Source: Adineta steineri (lineage: Eukaryota; Rotifera; Eurotatoria; Adinetida; Adinetidae). From it: a stretch of 64,000 bases of DNA. Within the stretch, counting starts at the first letter, position 1, and every line of letters begins with the position of its first letter. The stretch is from positions 46,177 through 110,176 of the forward strand of contig CAJNOI010000024.1 of NCBI GenBank assembly GCA_905250115.1, in the 5' to 3' direction. Of the stretch, positions 1 through 12,836 are shown piece by piece. The notes beneath the pieces were generated by a model. It had not been told where the DNA came from, did not search any database, and saw only the letters and a program-made list of their open reading frames with translations. The position numbers and the translations under genes were made by a program.

Positions 1-190
1 TTACAAACGAGTATATTTATGAAAACAATCTGCTTAAAACTAATAGACAAGTATCTGTGAATAGAATTTAATGAATGATATATTTTCCAGAGTAACTATG
101 TAAAATGATTAATTTTTTTTCCAGAGTAATTATGAAAAATTGATTAATTACAAAACAAGGAAAAGTCTAGTGAGAACAATTTGATATATT

Positions 191-625
191 TCATTTGGTT
201 GAAATGGTGACCACCATACCAAGTTGAAATAGAGCTAATAACGTGATGATATTAGCGTGTTGTGCCATGGTACCACTTTTGATTCCCTTGGCACTGCATG
301 TTGAGTTGATTGGATCGGTGATATTAATAGTGAGACTGTCGGAGCTGAGTGATACTGTATCATTGTCGACGCCCATCACAATCGAACCCGCATAGCCATT
401 TGTATAGAGAGTGCCTGTGAATAAAGTACTGTTACAGACACCACTCGCACTGGAACTAATTGTATAGTTATTTCCCGACAAACTTGTCACCAAAATATGT
501 CCGCTCAAACAACAGCAAGTGGCTGTGCTGCATGATGAATCAGCCGTATAAGTGCCAGCCCATGACTGAGATTGAGCTACACCAATAACTGTTGCCACCA
601 GAAGAAAGAGTACTATTGACTGCAT
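191..625 (-). CDS. small secreted, probably GPI-anchored surface protein
   Basis: A 144-residue single-exon protein that I do not recognise as a named family. It opens with a clear signal peptide (hydrophobic residues 3-17, cleavage likely after AQSQS). The middle is short, rich in Ser/Thr/Asn, has several N-glycosylation sites (NYT, NST, NDT, NIT) and a cysteine cluster (CSTATCCC) near residues 32-39. The C-terminus is a hydrophobic stretch (about residues 121-141) preceded by small residues (KSGTMA), the pattern of a GPI-attachment signal. I infer a small disulfide-bonded protein tethered to the outer cell surface. The domain resembles short one-domain secreted proteins seen in many copies in rotifers, but no function can be given. 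Start chosen because the signal peptide begins directly at this Met. Confidence 0.65.
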   Translation of the reverse strand: MQSIVLFLLVATVIGVAQSQSWAGTYTADSSCSTATCCCLSGHILVTSLSGNNYTISSSASGVCNSTLFTGTLYTNGYAGSIVMGVDNDTVSLSSDSLTINITDPINSTCSAKGIKSGTMAQHANIITLLALFQLGMVVTISTK

Positions 626-3600
626 GAAATTGTTATTTGAAGATCACGATTTTGAAATGAAGCGCAAGAGTGAATATGTTCATTGTTGATGTGAGCTTTT
701 ATAGTACTACTATGACTCTCTTCCTTGTTTATTGAATGACGCAAAGAAGCTGAAAAAATCCCAACAAAAGAAAAAACAGGTTTTGGAAAAAGACGTGCAT
801 TCATAACCTTCTTTGTCCTCACAAATTTTCTCTTCCTTTTCCTTTCATATTCACTGTCTACTGATGTTCTTTAGTGGAAGAGATTTCTTTGAAAGGATGT
901 GGTTGCTAGGTGAATACAGTATACACAGTCTCAAGGTAAAAAAAGGCTGTTCATTCAAATAACAAAAGAATATGAAATATATCATTGTATAATAGTGTTC
1001 AACGTAGAATATGAAAGAAAAAGAAGAAAATATGTTGATTAAATGAGTCATCTTCATAGAGAAGATGAATACTTTTAAAAGGAAATAAGTAGCGGTGGAA
1101 ACAAAAAGAAAAATAAGTGGATTTTATGCTTGAAGATGAATAATCATGATAGTGAAACTACTGGTATTTTCCAACATGTAAAAAAATACATAAACTGTTT
1201 TTGTAAATTATCATAGTGAATACTTATCAGTTCTATATCTATGACACATTTACCTAATTTAAAAACCAAGAACTTTGATACACAGAAACTTGACTTTGTA
1301 TGATCGAACTTCTTACGTATTTACTCATATTCTGTAATAAATGAGAACTTAAAAAAACTGAAATAGTAGCAAAACTCATTGTCCATGTTGTTAGAAATTT
1401 TAATTTTATATTTTTATGAAGAGAGAACAATAGAACAAGATCAAAGTAAAAAACATTGCACTGATTCACACTTTCAGGTATATTAGTTTTTATAAAAAGT
1501 AGGAGATATAATACCAATAATTTATTTAAAATTAATTAAACATTTAAAAACAGAACAAATAAAAATGTATTCCCATCATAAACAGCAAGCAAAATAACCT
1601 ATCAAGTTTTACAGAAACTTTATTCTGTTGTTTAATTTCTGTAAATATATTCATTAATTTTTCAATATATACAATAAATGTAAATAACGAGTATTTTACA
1701 ATCGATTAAAATTCTTTCTGTAGTACACTTATAATAAGATGGTGTAATCGAGGACATAGATTTACTAATAGTTGAACTTATATGATTGTATAGTAACATC
1801 TGTAATAGTATTTGTATGAGATATATATACATCTTTAAAAAAAAGTAAATTCATTAGTTTTTAAAAAATTGCTGATTCCTAATCCGTGTTCAGTATAAAT
1901 GTGATGAACTGAATAAATCTTTTTTTCCTGTCATATGAATAGTTACACTGATTTTCAATGCAGTTCAATATGTAGTTTCTTCACGGTCAAGATAGAAAAT
2001 TGTTACGGTTAAAAAAAAACTACTAATATAATCTCTAGAGGATGTTGGTGTATTACTAATGAGATCTTGTATAGATTAGAAAAATCTTAGGATAATACAA
2101 ATGCAATTCAGAAATTAGCTAAGATATAAACATTTTACTATAATTCTTCTGGAGAATGCCATTTTTACTTTTCTAGTAAGATTAACTTGCTTATAAGACG
2201 TTAAAGTTATTGGATAAATTATTTCTTAGACAAAATTTCTTTAGGTATATTGTATTTTACATGGATATTTTAAGAAATTCATATCTCGAAGGCAACTTGT
2301 CTCAATCTTCTGATATTTTAAGATATTGTAATTTGACTGAACCTATTTTAAAGGCATGGTATGCGAGAAGATAGATCAACACCTTTCCGATCTATGAGTA
2401 AACATTAGTAGGTTTTATTGAGACAGAGCACATTACATGAAGAAAAGCAAAATGAAAAGTTTCACTAGCCGAGTAGGTAAATTATGCGTAAGAAAAATAG
2501 TATGAAAGTGATCTTCTTTTTACTGCGCAATCATCTAGCACATTGATACAAGTTTTATAACTTCTCATATTATATGTGAAGTGAGCAACAGTTTAATTGC
2601 AACAAATACATTATCTATCGATAAGAAGAGGGAAATAATATTAAAACCGAATATAATAAACGAAGCAAGAGAAAATATTGACAAAGACTTCGTTGATGAA
2701 ACAATAATGAGCTGGTATGATAGATGTAAGAAATAGAGTTTCATTTTTGATTTTTTTTGAATGTGTTTGAATCATTTTATTACGAAATGATTTCATAAGA
2801 ATATAGATAATTTTCTATGTAATAAAAAAAATATTGTTATATACTCGTTAAAAATTCATATAACAAAGAATCTCTTAATATTTCTCCTTCATGTCAGATT
2901 TATATCATTTTTATATCACTGTATAATACATCTAGACGTCTTTCTCTCTCATGTCTTTCACATTCACATCCAACAAGTTCAACGAATGAACTTACTAATA
3001 TACACTTTCCTTTTCTTTTATTTGTCGCGATGTACAATAACGCATCTGAGTTAAGTGAGATGGTGTATCAATATTGATAATTATCTGTTGTCAATACACT
3101 CATGTACTGTCCACACTACAAATATGCGATGTAGCTCAATAATCAACTATATATGAAATATGACGATAAGTTACTCTCTACAATTGATCGTTATATATGT
3201 GATTGTAGAATTGAAGGTTGTATGAAGTGAAATATTCTCATCTGTGTCGATACCAAGTCTCAAGATAAATGCTATTTATAGTAACTTTTTTTACTGTATA
3301 ACACATCAATAAATGACGTTCGTTTTAGACTGAAACTATCTTAGAGTAGAATAATCATGACTCATAGCTATTTATATACTGAACCGTTAGAATGATATGA
3401 GTAATATTACATATTCAAAAATAAAACTGATACGCTTGAAAAAGCAAAGCATCTATGCACATACATGTGTATATAACTGGTTGACTATGTATATATGTGT
3501 ACATAGGTAGGTGCATTTATTGTATCAATAAATATAAAATCATATTATTATCATCTTATACGTATTTCTTTATTGGTAAATATTGAATGATCTATCCTTT

Positions 3601-3851
3601 TAATAATTTTTACAATTTAATAGACCGTTTCAATATAATCTTATTTATAGTACTAGATGAATATTCTTATATCATTAAAAATGCTATCATACTCATTTTC
3701 AACGTTTACAATAAAAAAAAACTTTATTTTGCTGGTATACTTAAATTTAAGGATTTATGCAATTAACTAGAGTAAAGATTTTTTCAGACCTTTATATCTT
3801 TTTAGATTTGTAAGAAAATAATATTTTCTTCAATAAAACAACAGCAAGAAA
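626..3851. other. long intergenic region with no supported gene
   Basis: About 3.2 kb of AT-rich DNA. The open frames here are short and low-complexity, without splice-linked partners or recognisable domains. I see no tRNA, rRNA or transposon feature. It separates the minus-strand surface protein from the plus-strand phosphatase. Confidence 0.6.
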
Positions 3852-5045
3852 ATGATTAAAATTTTCTTCTCATGTCTTGTCATATTTGGGTTCATTGCCA
3901 ATGTGACAACACGCTCAGTCAAACAATCACTCGCTGGTCCTACTCTTGATACTTGGCCAACGGAAGTAGCTAAGAGATTGGACAAGATGATCAGTGATAA
4001 TGCAAATAGTGGTTCTTATGCTTGTTTCGATAGTGATCAAACAACTTATCAGTGGGATTTGGAAGAATCCATATTTGCATATCTTGAAATGAAAAATGTT
4101 TTAACACGTGAAAAACTCGATCCAGCACTCAAACTCAGTCCATTTTTAGATACAGACGAACGTGAAGAAAGTCTCTTCTCTTACTACCAACGTCTCTGTA
4201 CTACGATCGATGATGTTGTCTGTTACATGTGGATTGCACAAGCCTTCTCTGGCATGACTCTACAAGAACTCAAATTTTATGTTGATGAAATGTTGCAATC
4301 AAACACTGGTAATACAACAATCAAAACTATTTTAACAACATCAAGTAATAACTCTATAATTCAAACTGAATACGACGCACCTATACCGAACTTTTACAAA
4401 GCTCAACAAGAACTCTATAATCGTCTTATGGCAAATGGAATAGAGGTCTTTGTTGTTACAGCTAGTAATGAAGAACTGATACGTATGGTTGTAGCTGATC
4501 CAAAATATGGTTACAATGTTAAACCACAAAATGTAATTGGAATAGCAACACTTCTGAAAGATAATACTCAATTGACTGTATCTCGAAAGCAGATTCAAGA
4601 TAATACTTACGATCAAATGCAAAATTTAAATTTAAAATTGACTTCCTATCTGTGGTCTCCTCAATCGATGTTCGTTGGAAAATATGGCGCTATTTTGACA
4701 TATATAAATCAGTGGAAAATGCCAGTTCTTGTAGCAGGTGATACTCCTACTAGCGATGGCTATATGATGTTTCATGCTTATAATCAACAGCGCGGTACAA
4801 TTCGTCTATGGGTAAATCGAAAGGATGCCTATCTAACTCTAATTAAACAAATGAAGAATCAGTACGCTAGCGAACAAAAACAAAATGATCTTCCAGTTAC
4901 AGCTGATAAAAATTGGATATATGTAACACCAAATGACCTTGGACCAGAAAATGGAATGTTATCGAATGTTACAAGTAAGAAGAAAAAAGTTTTAAAAGAT
5001 AAGATTCATGATCTTTTCTCAGTCTCCAGAACCTACGCTAAATAA
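3852..5045 (+). CDS. secreted HAD-superfamily phosphatase, phosphorylcholine-phosphatase-like
   Basis: A 397-residue intronless protein. Residues 1-21 are a signal peptide. HAD motif I is CFDSDQTTY (about 58-66) with the catalytic pair D60 and D62. Motif II is the Thr/Ser in VFVVTASNEE (about 200-209). Motif IV is GDTPTSDGY (about 295-303), with the metal-binding Asp residues. A cap-like insertion of about 120 residues lies between motifs I and II. HAD phosphatases hydrolyse phosphate esters through an aspartyl-phosphate intermediate with Mg2+. The spacing, the signal peptide and the PKYGYNVKPQNVIG segment after motif II recall bacterial secreted phosphorylcholine phosphatases, so I infer an extracellular or lysosomal phosphomonoesterase; the substrate is not proven. 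The absence of introns in a genome with many short introns is compatible with gene acquisition from bacteria. The start is preceded by an A-rich leader, with no other Met before the signal peptide. Confidence 0.8.
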   Translation: MIKIFFSCLVIFGFIANVTTRSVKQSLAGPTLDTWPTEVAKRLDKMISDNANSGSYACFDSDQTTYQWDLEESIFAYLEMKNVLTREKLDPALKLSPFLDTDEREESLFSYYQRLCTTIDDVVCYMWIAQAFSGMTLQELKFYVDEMLQSNTGNTTIKTILTTSSNNSIIQTEYDAPIPNFYKAQQELYNRLMANGIEVFVVTASNEELIRMVVADPKYGYNVKPQNVIGIATLLKDNTQLTVSRKQIQDNTYDQMQNLNLKLTSYLWSPQSMFVGKYGAILTYINQWKMPVLVAGDTPTSDGYMMFHAYNQQRGTIRLWVNRKDAYLTLIKQMKNQYASEQKQNDLPVTADKNWIYVTPNDLGPENGMLSNVTSKKKKVLKDKIHDLFSVSRTYAK

Positions 5046-6238
5046 TACAGTGTATAGATAGTATAATCGTAAGTAGCTCAAAGTTTATTTATTTTTATGC
5101 TAAATATCCCAGCAGATACTAGCTCTGACAACTTTTACTAGACGTAGATTAAGCCAGATATCTAAAAGAAAAAACTTGAATGTAATTGAATTGTTTAACT
5201 TTTTTTTTACTTTAGATACATCGACACCTATGTCATCTATGTAAACAATAACTGCAGTTGATCATATGGGTAATGACAGACCTAACCTACAAACAATCAA
5301 AGTCAACTTTTAATTTTATTGATATTATTATTTGTAACTCATTTCTAAATAAACTTCTATTTTCCTATTAACTATTTTCTATTTGTGTGGGTATGGGTAT
5401 TGTATTTCATTCAAATTCACATCAGTAAATAAAAAGAGCTTTGCCATTACTCATCAACCATATTTTACCTTACATATCTCGAAAATGTGAATGAAGTATA
5501 AATATAATACTCTTGTTCATCGTTGTATTCAGTCAATTTTAATAATTAATTCTGCAGCATCACTTGAAACTGAACGACGAAACAATAACAAAAATCGTAT
5601 ATTTTTATGTATAATATTATCTTTTTCATTACCATATGCATTATCATGACCGTATTTAAGTTCATTGTCGACTATTGTTTTTGAAAACAATCAAGTTGAA
5701 TAAATCCAATAAATGGTAAGATCATTCAAAAATCTAAGCAAGATAAAAGTGTTACTTTGTGTGCCTTCTAGCTTTTCAATATTCTTTATGATTCTTTCGA
5801 TTTATTCATATTTCATACTTCGATAATCGACACAATATTTCGTTTACTATATCATGATAAGTTTTCATCTATTTTTTTCTATGTCTATTAGCTCCTACTT
5901 TTTTGAAAGCTTTTATTTTGTCGAAGTTTATTAGAAACTACAACTGTAAATTTAACATTGTATCTAAAAAATTTCCCCATCTTCCCACCAGTGTTAACAG
6001 TATGCATGTGATCGAGAATAACAAGGAAGAACATGTTACAGTCATATCTTCATATGTCTTCACACATTCTTTCCCATCATATCTGGTTTTTTGTTATATA
6101 CATTCTTTGTTTTTTGTTCTTTTTCTTTCCTGTTTTTTGTTCTTCATTCGAATAAAATACAACGTCAAGAGAAGGTCCTCTCATAGAACGACTTATATAT
6201 TTAAAATAGTGTTGAATCGAAAAGTAAAATAAACCACG
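5046..6238. other. intergenic region, no supported gene
   Basis: AT-rich. A degenerate telomere-like string (GTGTGGGTATGGG) lies near 5384-5397 but is too short to call. Nothing else is recognisable. Confidence 0.5.
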
Positions 6239-8213
6239 ATGTTTCGTGTTATATTATTATTTTTAATCTTATCTGTAACATTACCTACATCATCAATATC
6301 AATTATTCGAAAAGATCGTATACGTCGACAACTTGATAATCAACATTGTGAAGCTATTACAGGTTTCGATTGTAAATGTTCCTTTTATCGTGTAATATGT
6401 ACAATTGATCATGAATTACCATCACCTATAAATATTATAGCAAACGAAAAACACAAATATCAATCTGTTGAATTAATTATAGAAGCTCCACGTGATATTC
6501 ATGTTAATGAATATACATTTGAACCGGTTAAAGAATTATATAAACTTGATGGAGATCATTTCGAATTTCGTATTAAATTCGAAAAATTTACTGCACTTCA
6601 TTTATCATCACCTTCAATCTTTAATCGAATATTTTCAGATAATTTCCCATCAAATGCACGAACACATTTAGCATTAGAAATTTATAATCCTGAAGTAACA
6701 CCAGATGCTAATCCAAACCTATTTCAAAATTTACATGCAGAGTCATTAGAATTATATGCATTGTATCCATTTCATGGTACATTTCAACAATTATTCAAGG
6801 ATGCCAATATAAAATTTCTACGTTTAAGTGGTGGTGATATACGTTCGGATGTTTCTGAAACATTTACAGGCAATATCGCTCGTTTAGAGCTAGCTAATCT
6901 AGCGAACGCAATTTCAGTACAGCTTTTTCCTGTTTATCCAGTACATGAATTAACTATAAATGCGTTTTATGTAACCGACTTTGATACTGAACATCCACCA
7001 AATTATGCTAATTTAGGTGAATTACGTGTTCATACTACAAATCGTATACCAGCACATGCTTTTCGTCAATTTCCTAATATACATTATCTGTTCAAAGTGA
7101 TCAAGGCATTGATCCACATGCATTTGATGGTTTAACTCACTTAGAAAAATTAACAGTCAAAGATTCACCACCAAATTTAGATCTTTTCAATAGTTTACCA
7201 AATCTTAAAGAATTTGAAGTACGTATTGAAAAATTAGATGAAAATACACAATGTAAATTAATTGAAAAACTAGCTAGTGGACAAGTAGCTATTCAAGCCC
7301 TACCATATGGTCGAGAATGTACATGTGTATCAGCTTATTTGGATACAGCTGTTGGACGATTCCCATGTAGTCCACAGGATTGTGAGTATTCATCATGTGC
7401 TGCAATTAAAAATAACTACAATGCAGATACAAGTACATTTAATCCACCACCAACAATTCAACGTTCCGATGGTACAGACGCTTTACGTGAACGTGAACCA
7501 CGAGTGTACACGGCACCATATCAAGTTACACCACAAGATAAACAAAAACTACAAAACGCTATTTCACCACCACAACCAGAACAATCAAATGAAGATAGAC
7601 GACGACCTGACTGTGAATACCAGGCTCCAGATGCACCTTATGATCCACAAGGTAAGTTCGATATACATAGAGAGAGGGACAGAGATCTTCTATTATGCTG
7701 TAGAAGCTGTAGACTTACTAAGTAGTTAGAAAGCAAAAAATAAATAAACAGGTATTTTGTATGATAATCTACGATATGTATCCTTCATAATCTACTTCTT
7801 CTGATAAGTATGACTTTGTTAATACATATAATAATGGAAATTTAGATGCAGATGATTACTCATCAAATGTAGACAACAGTCAAACTGAAAAACCTTATTC
7901 TGATCCTTCATCTAAATATGAAAATCCATGGGATGATCCAAATTATTATCAATCATATAATGAATTAGAAGCAACAACACAAATAAACACGCAAGATAGC
8001 TGGGAACAGTATCCAAGCGATATTACTACTACTGCTGCTGCTATTCCTTTTTATCCGATCAATGATGATTCACAAGAAGGGCAAGATAGCGAAGAATCAC
8101 AAGCACAAAACGAAGATAATGAATATCAAACTGATTCAGCAACTGCTCAATCAGATGAACGTGATGCAGGTAGCAGCGAAAAAGAATATAGTCCAACAGT
8201 AACCACCGAATAG
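6239..8213 (+). CDS. secreted leucine-rich-repeat-like protein with acidic tail; carries a frameshift
   Basis: Begins with a signal peptide (residues 1-19) followed by a basic RKDRIRR segment. A Cys cap (HCEAITGFDCKCSFYRVIC) resembles an LRR N-flank, followed by irregular leucine-rich repeats (FTALHLSS, AESLELYAL, IKFLRLSG, VHELTINAF, LGELRVHT). The first frame stops at 7133. The sequence resumes in another frame from about 7085 (SVQSDQGIDPHAFDGLTHLE), continuing LRR-like to a Cys-rich C-flank (CTCVSAYLDT...CSPQDCEYSSC). The shift is explained by one missing base near 7083-7090; no intron fits there. Exon 1 ends at 7651 in phase 1 (CAAG|GTAAGT). The intron is 7652-7845 (acceptor TTTAG). Exon 2 is an acidic Asp/Glu/Ser/Gln-rich tail to the TAG at 8211-8213. 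The role is probably extracellular binding. The frameshift could be an assembly error or a real lesion. Confidence 0.7.
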
Positions 8214-9824
8214 AAAACATAAACTAGCCCGGACATAAATGTTTTTTAAAATGTGCTTTTATAATTAATTGTCGTCTCGTCTTCTGTTTTGTTCAATTTT
8301 TTTATCGTCAATCGTCCTCAGCAGTTTAAACAAGAGCAAGTATCAATATTATTATTATTATTATGATTATGGTTAACATTCTCCTCTATTTTGATACATA
8401 AACACCAAAAATATAACTATACCATATATTACATGTGCGTGTGTGTGTTTTCTTTTTTTTTCTTCTTCAAATTCATTTGGATTGTTCTTATCAAAATATT
8501 TCATTTCTCTCTTTTATTATTACTCACACGATAAGATTTTTTGGTTTTTCATCTCTATATTTCAATCTTGCTTCTTGTTTTATTAAAATAAAAAATTATC
8601 TTTAAAAAAAACATTATCTAGAAAAAACGAATGAATCCTTTTTCAAAACAAAACAGAAGAATCCGTCCTCCATCATATAAAAGAAAAGGAAATGTGAATA
8701 ACATGAACGGTAACAAAGACGTAATAATATTTTTGTATAAGTAAGTGATTGGAAAACTTATTCCAGCAATGACACTATCTAACACAGATAAATGAATCCA
8801 CTTCGTTTTAGTTTTCAATATAAGAACAGTCATCAGCACATAATGGTTTCTAGAAGAATTACATTTCATTTGAATCTTTAAAACAGCTTCTGAATGTTGA
8901 GTAATGTGCTGTTAAAAATGCCTCTAAGATTAGTAGCAGTCTTTATAGTCGACGCGAAATCTTGTGAATCCATCATATTTCTTTTTGAATTAGAGAGTAT
9001 GGAGATATCCACTTCACAGTTTTTTTTTAAACTGATACTAAGCAATAATTGTACATACATACTATTGAATCACCAAATGCATGTAGATATATATGTGAAG
9101 CTATGTTATTTGTATCATTAAGTGCTGTTTTTAATCTCAAAAATATTTTCGTTTCATTGAAGATAACAGAAAGGATTCTCATATATTTATCTCAAATCAA
9201 GTCAATGTAGAATCGAAAAATGAATTCACTCGCAAACATGAAAAATAAACGCTTATAGCTAATATAATTGACTTCATTATATTTTGACCTACATTTACTT
9301 GTTTTTGGTTTTTTTTCTTTTGAATTCTAATTATAATAAATAGAAGGAAATAACATTATTTTTCTTGTTACCATATGAAAAATTATCTCGGCCATGTACT
9401 CAAAAAAGTTAAAAATATCTTTAAAAAAAGTACATCACATAATAATGACGTTTACATTTTTGCTTCGTTCTATCAACTAAAGACACATTTTTTTCTTCTC
9501 TTTCTGTATTAAAAAAACATCATCTTAATTCTTTGTGTAGAAGAAGTTAAACTGATTTCATAACAATCTTTTTTTTCTTCTTTTCTGTTAGTCATTTACT
9601 AATGTTACTTTAGGCTGAGGATAAATATTCTTTTTCTTCTCGTTATTTTTCTGTTTTTTGTACGAACAACAGACGTATCGTAGATAGAAAGCAACGTGTT
9701 TTCAAACAAAAGTAACCATTTGGTTACTTTTAAATATTATTTTTTATCGTAAATACTTATATTTAGTGATTAGTTGAACATTTTCACATATTTCAATTAC
9801 AATACTAATCAAAAGACAATCAGT
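8214..9824. other. intergenic region, no supported gene
   Basis: AT-rich, with a short TTA microsatellite around 8345-8364 and T-rich runs around 9480-9660. The short open frames near 8618-9121 overlap on both strands and have no features of proteins. Confidence 0.5.
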
Positions 9825-10415
9825 ATGAGTACTGCTCCCGATCAAGAGCAGCAACCTCGCGCAACAAACAAAAGTTCCTTGGACAAAGCCGTGATTCGAC
9901 TTTCATCACGACGTACTCTCTTTCAAATAATTTCTACAATTCCTACTTTCGCAGTCGAACTAACTTATGGTATAAAGTATTTAAATCAATGTCCTATTCA
10001 ACCATTAATTAATGTTTTCTTGATTGTACATGCATGTGCAAGTTTGGCAGAGGGAATTGTTCTTTTCATAGGCTTTATTGCTGCTAAGCACATTAAAAAA
10101 TCGCTCAATACTTCATCATTTACTCGAATTTTGGTCGCTGGTAGTTCGATTGGACAGCTTTTTCTATTATTTTTTTCTATTGTATGGTTAATAGTCGGTC
10201 AAGTCTGGGTATTCGGAGCTTTTTCGAATGGATTTCAATCCACGGATTCTACTCAATCTTCTACTTACTGTCATCAAACTGTATTTTGGACTGGATTTGC
10301 TATTATTGTCGTTACATACGCTATTTGCTTAATCCTTATTTTAGTGTTGGGTGGACGCTTTCTTATAAAGCGTCACAAAATGAAACGACAAACAGTTGTT
10401 CCAAATAATCAATAA
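9825..10415 (+). CDS. four-TM membrane protein, TMEM272-like
   Basis: About 196 residues from the chosen Met (MSTAPDQEQQ). An in-frame Met 17 codons upstream (9774) is possible, but the extra segment is Asn/Tyr-rich and unlike a conserved start. Four hydrophobic helices are visible: FQIISTIPTFAVELTYGIKY, then a loop with the short motif YLNQCPIQPLI followed by a helix, then RILVAGSSIGQLFLLFFSIV, and last FWTGFAIIVVTYAICLILIL. The CP-x-QP-LI motif between helices 1 and 2 is what I associate with small TMEM272-type proteins of animals, whose function is unknown. Both tails are predicted cytoplasmic, the C-terminal one basic (KRHKMKRQ). No introns are needed. I am confident of a real gene and less so of the family name. 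Confidence 0.7.
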   Translation: MSTAPDQEQQPRATNKSSLDKAVIRLSSRRTLFQIISTIPTFAVELTYGIKYLNQCPIQPLINVFLIVHACASLAEGIVLFIGFIAAKHIKKSLNTSSFTRILVAGSSIGQLFLLFFSIVWLIVGQVWVFGAFSNGFQSTDSTQSSTYCHQTVFWTGFAIIVVTYAICLILILVLGGRFLIKRHKMKRQTVVPNNQ

Positions 10416-11159
10416 AATGTAGAGGAAGCATAAATGAGCGAAGAGTTTATATTCAATTTTTATATATAGGCTCTCTCAACCACGAGAAATGTCATAACAT
10501 CGACAATATACTACAACTTTCAATGTACCATTCGAAGAATGTTTTTATTAAAATAAAACAGACATTCGGATCAGTGTATATACGCACTTAATGTTACTGA
10601 TTTCCTACTGAAATTGTATTTGAAGTATCTAATAGTGTGATCTATCCTTTATAATCTTTTACTGTTCATATCTGAGAGATTTGCATACTTTATGCAATTT
10701 TCGAACAGAAACTATTAGAACTATTGCCTATGTCTGAGATGTACGATATTACACTCAGCTGATTTACATCATCACCTTGTCTCCGGAGAAAGCATAATTC
10801 ATATTCTCTCCACATACCACAATTCGACAATTTTCTTGAGTGTGGTTGTGAGAAATATATCAGTCGGTCATTCATATATACACCTACACTCTACGTTCGT
10901 ATATCTTGTGGCGCATCTTTAATAAAAGTCATATTAAGATAAAAAGATTTAATATAAGAATATTTGAAATCAAAAATATATTTGCATTCTCTGTAAAATA
11001 TTTAAAAGTACCACTGAAAGATAAGAATAAAGCAATTTATCTACGTCCTTGATGAAGGTATTAGTGTTTTATTACTATGTTAAAGATAAAAAAATATATA
11101 AAATAGTTTCGAAGAGTAATTTCTTTTTTATTTGAAACCAATTTTATTGTATAAAAAGT
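10416..11159. other. intergenic region, no supported gene
   Basis: AT-rich spacer between the four-TM gene and the anchor exon at 11160. A TTTTATTAAAATAAAACAG-like stretch near 10540-10560 could hold the polyadenylation signal of the upstream gene. Confidence 0.4.
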
Positions 11160-11345
11160 ATGGATGACAATCATTGGCAATTTGTAGACAATACACCACA
11201 GAATAATCAGCGTAAACGTCTGAGTCGTCGTTGTATTATAATCATTTGTATTATTGTTATTATCGTCATAATTCTGGCAATTCTTCTTCCTCTATTATTT
11301 AAGTTTGTCATTTTTAAACCCAAGACTTCAGGAACTACCACTGAG

Positions 11346-11390
<45 letters not shown>

Positions 11391-11475
11391 GAAGCATCAT
11401 TCACCGGAGTATCAACATCATCGGTAATAGCAAATATCACATCTACTACAGCAATAACTACTACTTCGCGACCAG
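11160..11475 (+). CDS. orphan anchor exon: cytoplasmic tail, TM helix and Thr-rich stalk (first exon only)
   Basis: Encodes about 105 residues. A hydrophilic N-terminus (MDDNHWQFVDNTPQNNQ) and basic RKRLSRR stop-transfer patch precede a transmembrane helix (about residues 26-50). A stalk follows with a run of 15 Thr from an ACA repeat and then a Ser/Thr-rich segment. The exon ends at 11475 inside ...R-P-G with CCAG|GTAATG, a phase-1 donor. If unspliced, translation stops two codons later. The design is the same as the first exon of the kelch gene at 12837 (basic patch, TM ending in FVIF, Thr stalk, phase-1 CCAG donor), so it is a paralogue in tandem. No extracellular domain lies between it and 12837. 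It could be an alternative first exon for the same kelch exon at 13640, with the same phase, or a leftover from duplication. Confidence 0.6.
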
Positions 11476-12836
11476 GTAATGTATAAAGTAACGATTTAAT
11501 CTTTAGTCTTAATCCGACACATTGTCGAAGAGAATTTCTAAAGTATTTTTAGAACTCTCACTTAGACGAATTCTGGTGTCTGTTGTGATGATGTTTCGTT
11601 CCTCCTTATTATTCCTTTTCATCTGATTTATTATCCTTATCTTTCTGTTCTTATTCTAAACGTCGCGTGAGACTTTGTCTCCATGTGGTTTTATCCTTAT
11701 TATCCCTTTCTTTCTCATTCTTTCATTTTCTTTGATGTATGGGTATATAATTGTGTGCTTTGTATAAAAACGATGGGATTCCTGATAAAAAGAAATATAA
11801 TAAAGTGTATTACTATCAGCACAAACACTTCTATCAGAAACTATCACATCTGTTATTTACTAGGTATCTTAATATTAAGAATGATTCTTTCTAAATCTTT
11901 TTCAGTTCTCGATTAAATTTTTTGCAGAAGATTCTAGTGTCCGTTCGAGATGCGCGACTTTTTACTATAAATTTTAACTCGTTTGAATAATACACGCTTT
12001 CATATCAAAATGATCATAGGAAGATAGTAGTTGTACTTTTGATGTATCAGTGTTGAAATACGACTAAGACAAAAAAAATATAAAGTATTTGAATTCTAAT
12101 TATATGCTTATGATGATACACAATAACCATCTTGTGAATTGTTTGAAAATTCAATTACTTTGTAAAACGTGTTTATTTCTTATTCGGAATGATAGATTGA
12201 CAAATAAAAATGGAAATGAATAACAAGTAGATATATATCAAATATAATGATTGTAAGCGATAAAATGCTAGTGAAAAACACAAACGTACATGATACAGAA
12301 TTATTTACATGTAATTTATTATCATTAGATATTAACTAATGTTTTGTTAGTCTCATTATTATATGTATTTTGTATTGATACAATAATGTTAGAATATAGG
12401 CATATATAAGTGCCACATTTAGTTATAAAAAAATTGTGTTAACATATCTTTTTGCGATATTATATATAGTTTTATTATCAATACTAGTCATATAAGTATA
12501 ATTGACAGAATAAAAACATGTATTTTAATAAAAAGAGAATTCAAATAGTTTGTGATTGACTTGTTTGATTCATTACGTAAATATATTCATAGTTCATCAC
12601 GAGTTAAATTATAATATTAGTTTACTCACAGATTATAGAAGATATAATAAATTCTAGAAGCAAATTATCAATTTGCGTCATCTGAGTTACATATAAAGAT
12701 AGATATATTGCAATGCTTCTTTGTGTGTTCGAGATAACATAGGTTGTATTTTTTATCAGTTATTCAATAGTGTAAGACAAACATCACACTGCTTTGAATA
12801 ATAGTTTTTATTTTTAATGGTAAATTAAAATTTCTC
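11476..12836. other. spacer after orphan anchor exon; no coding body found
   Basis: About 1.36 kb, AT-rich. I searched for kelch, FG-GAP or other repeat motifs following the phase-1 donor at 11475 and found none. The short frames on both strands near 11656-11916 mirror each other and look like noise. Confidence 0.5.

Noticed and set aside
5903-6232. 109-codon frame just before the LRR-like gene
   Set aside because: Low-complexity Phe/Ser-rich translation of T-rich DNA, no conserved feature.
8345-8364. TTA microsatellite
   Set aside because: Ordinary simple repeat with no associated feature.
11207-11440. Minus-strand frame rich in Val
   Set aside because: It is the reverse reading of the ACA repeat coding the Thr stalk.
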